DNA of 43,940 nt. It comes from Chitinophaga pinensis. Its GTDB lineage: Bacteria > Bacteroidota > Bacteroidia > B-17B0 > Aurantibacillaceae. The first letter of the stretch is position 1. Each line of letters begins with the position of its first letter. Where the stretch lies: contig CAMCZO010000010.1 of NCBI GenBank assembly GCA_945887955.1, positions 1 through 43,940 of the forward strand. Direction: 5' to 3'. The translations under genes and the position numbers were made by a program. Shown here one piece after another: positions 43,792-43,940 of the stretch. The notes under the pieces are model-generated. The model searched no databases. It worked only from the letters and a program-made list of their open reading frames with translations, and had not been told where the DNA came from.

Positions 43792-43940
43792 AAATGAAAT
43801 TGTATTTCAGGAAATTTTTCTTGAGCCATTTGAAGTAGCCATGCGCTTTCGGCTAAAAAGACAGGGCGATCTTCTTTATCAATTGCAATGTGAGCATTTC
43901 GATCTTGCATAAAATTATCTAGTTTTTTCTTATCACTGCA
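43776..43940 (-). CDS. prfC: Peptide chain release factor 3, C-terminal end (partial)
   Basis: The last 54 codons of a minus-strand gene enter from the right edge and end with TGA at 43778-43776. The reading frame includes DRNAHIAIDKEDRPVFLAES, then MAQEKFPEIQFHLKSEF at the C-terminus, which matches the end of RF3, where an NLA-like helix is followed by QE-K/R-YP-V-F. RF3 is a GTPase that recycles RF1 and RF2 after termination. The GTPase domain is outside the window, so the call rests on the C-terminal pattern. Confidence 0.75.
   Translation of the reverse strand, partial: CSDKKKLDNFMQDRNAHIAIDKEDRPVFLAESAWLLQMAQEKFPEIQFHLKSEF

Overview
The window looks like a chromosomal segment of an AT-rich member of the Bacteroidota, most likely a flavobacterium-like lineage. 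Four things support this. The promoters have the form TTTG-N19-TAnnTTTG, and three exact-spacing examples occur at 3491, 6126 and 8320. MurF and alanine racemase are fused in one protein. A complete SUF iron-sulfur operon is present. Many small lipoproteins occur, and Shine-Dalgarno signals are weak. Nearly every base belongs to a tightly packed housekeeping gene. I see no insertion sequence, prophage, CRISPR array or rRNA.

Layout. At 1-7.7 kb a partial signal-peptide gene (perhaps lptD) diverges from a cell-wall amidase. Then come an alpha/beta hydrolase, rlmB (-), a co-directional nfu-metF-truB group, a CBS-domain protein (-), and pdxJ with a ybfF-like esterase. At 7.7-12.1 kb there are a HAD hydrolase, a tRNA-Met(CAT) with a good promoter and terminator, and a minus-strand operon in which a VWA-domain protein sits between the two halves of a split transketolase. 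That operon ends in a 59-residue lipoprotein coupled by an ATGA overlap. At 12.3-22.7 kb lie ychF, an AIM24-family gene and the topoisomerase IV genes parE and parC. ParE and parC are separated by a three-gene cassette of exported proteins (LPP20-like, repeat-type lipoprotein, LPP20-like). At 22.7-35.9 kb lie gap, galE, uvrC, murF-alr, tdk, an orphan gene with an M28 peptidase, nadD, pabB, pepT and clpX. At 36.0-43.6 kb is a SUF operon (sufA-B-[membrane protein]-C-D-S-E-DUF59) reading toward clpX. The 3' end of prfC closes the window.

How genes work together. SufA, B, C, D, S, E and the DUF59 protein form an iron-sulfur cluster assembly line, and the standalone NifU-domain protein at 3537 is a likely carrier outside the operon. 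A 23-bp palindrome lies just downstream of the SUF -7 element and is a candidate operator. A GT-C-like multi-pass membrane protein sits in frame with operon spacing between sufB and sufC. The amidase, MurF-Alr, GalE and perhaps LptD serve the envelope. ParC/ParE, UvrC and Tdk serve DNA topology, repair and precursors. RlmB, TruB, tRNA-Met and PrfC serve translation.

The points most worth a second look are the membrane gene inside the SUF operon, the SUF palindrome, the LPP20 cassette inside the topoisomerase IV locus, and several genes whose -7 elements lie so close to the start codon that their mRNAs may be leaderless.
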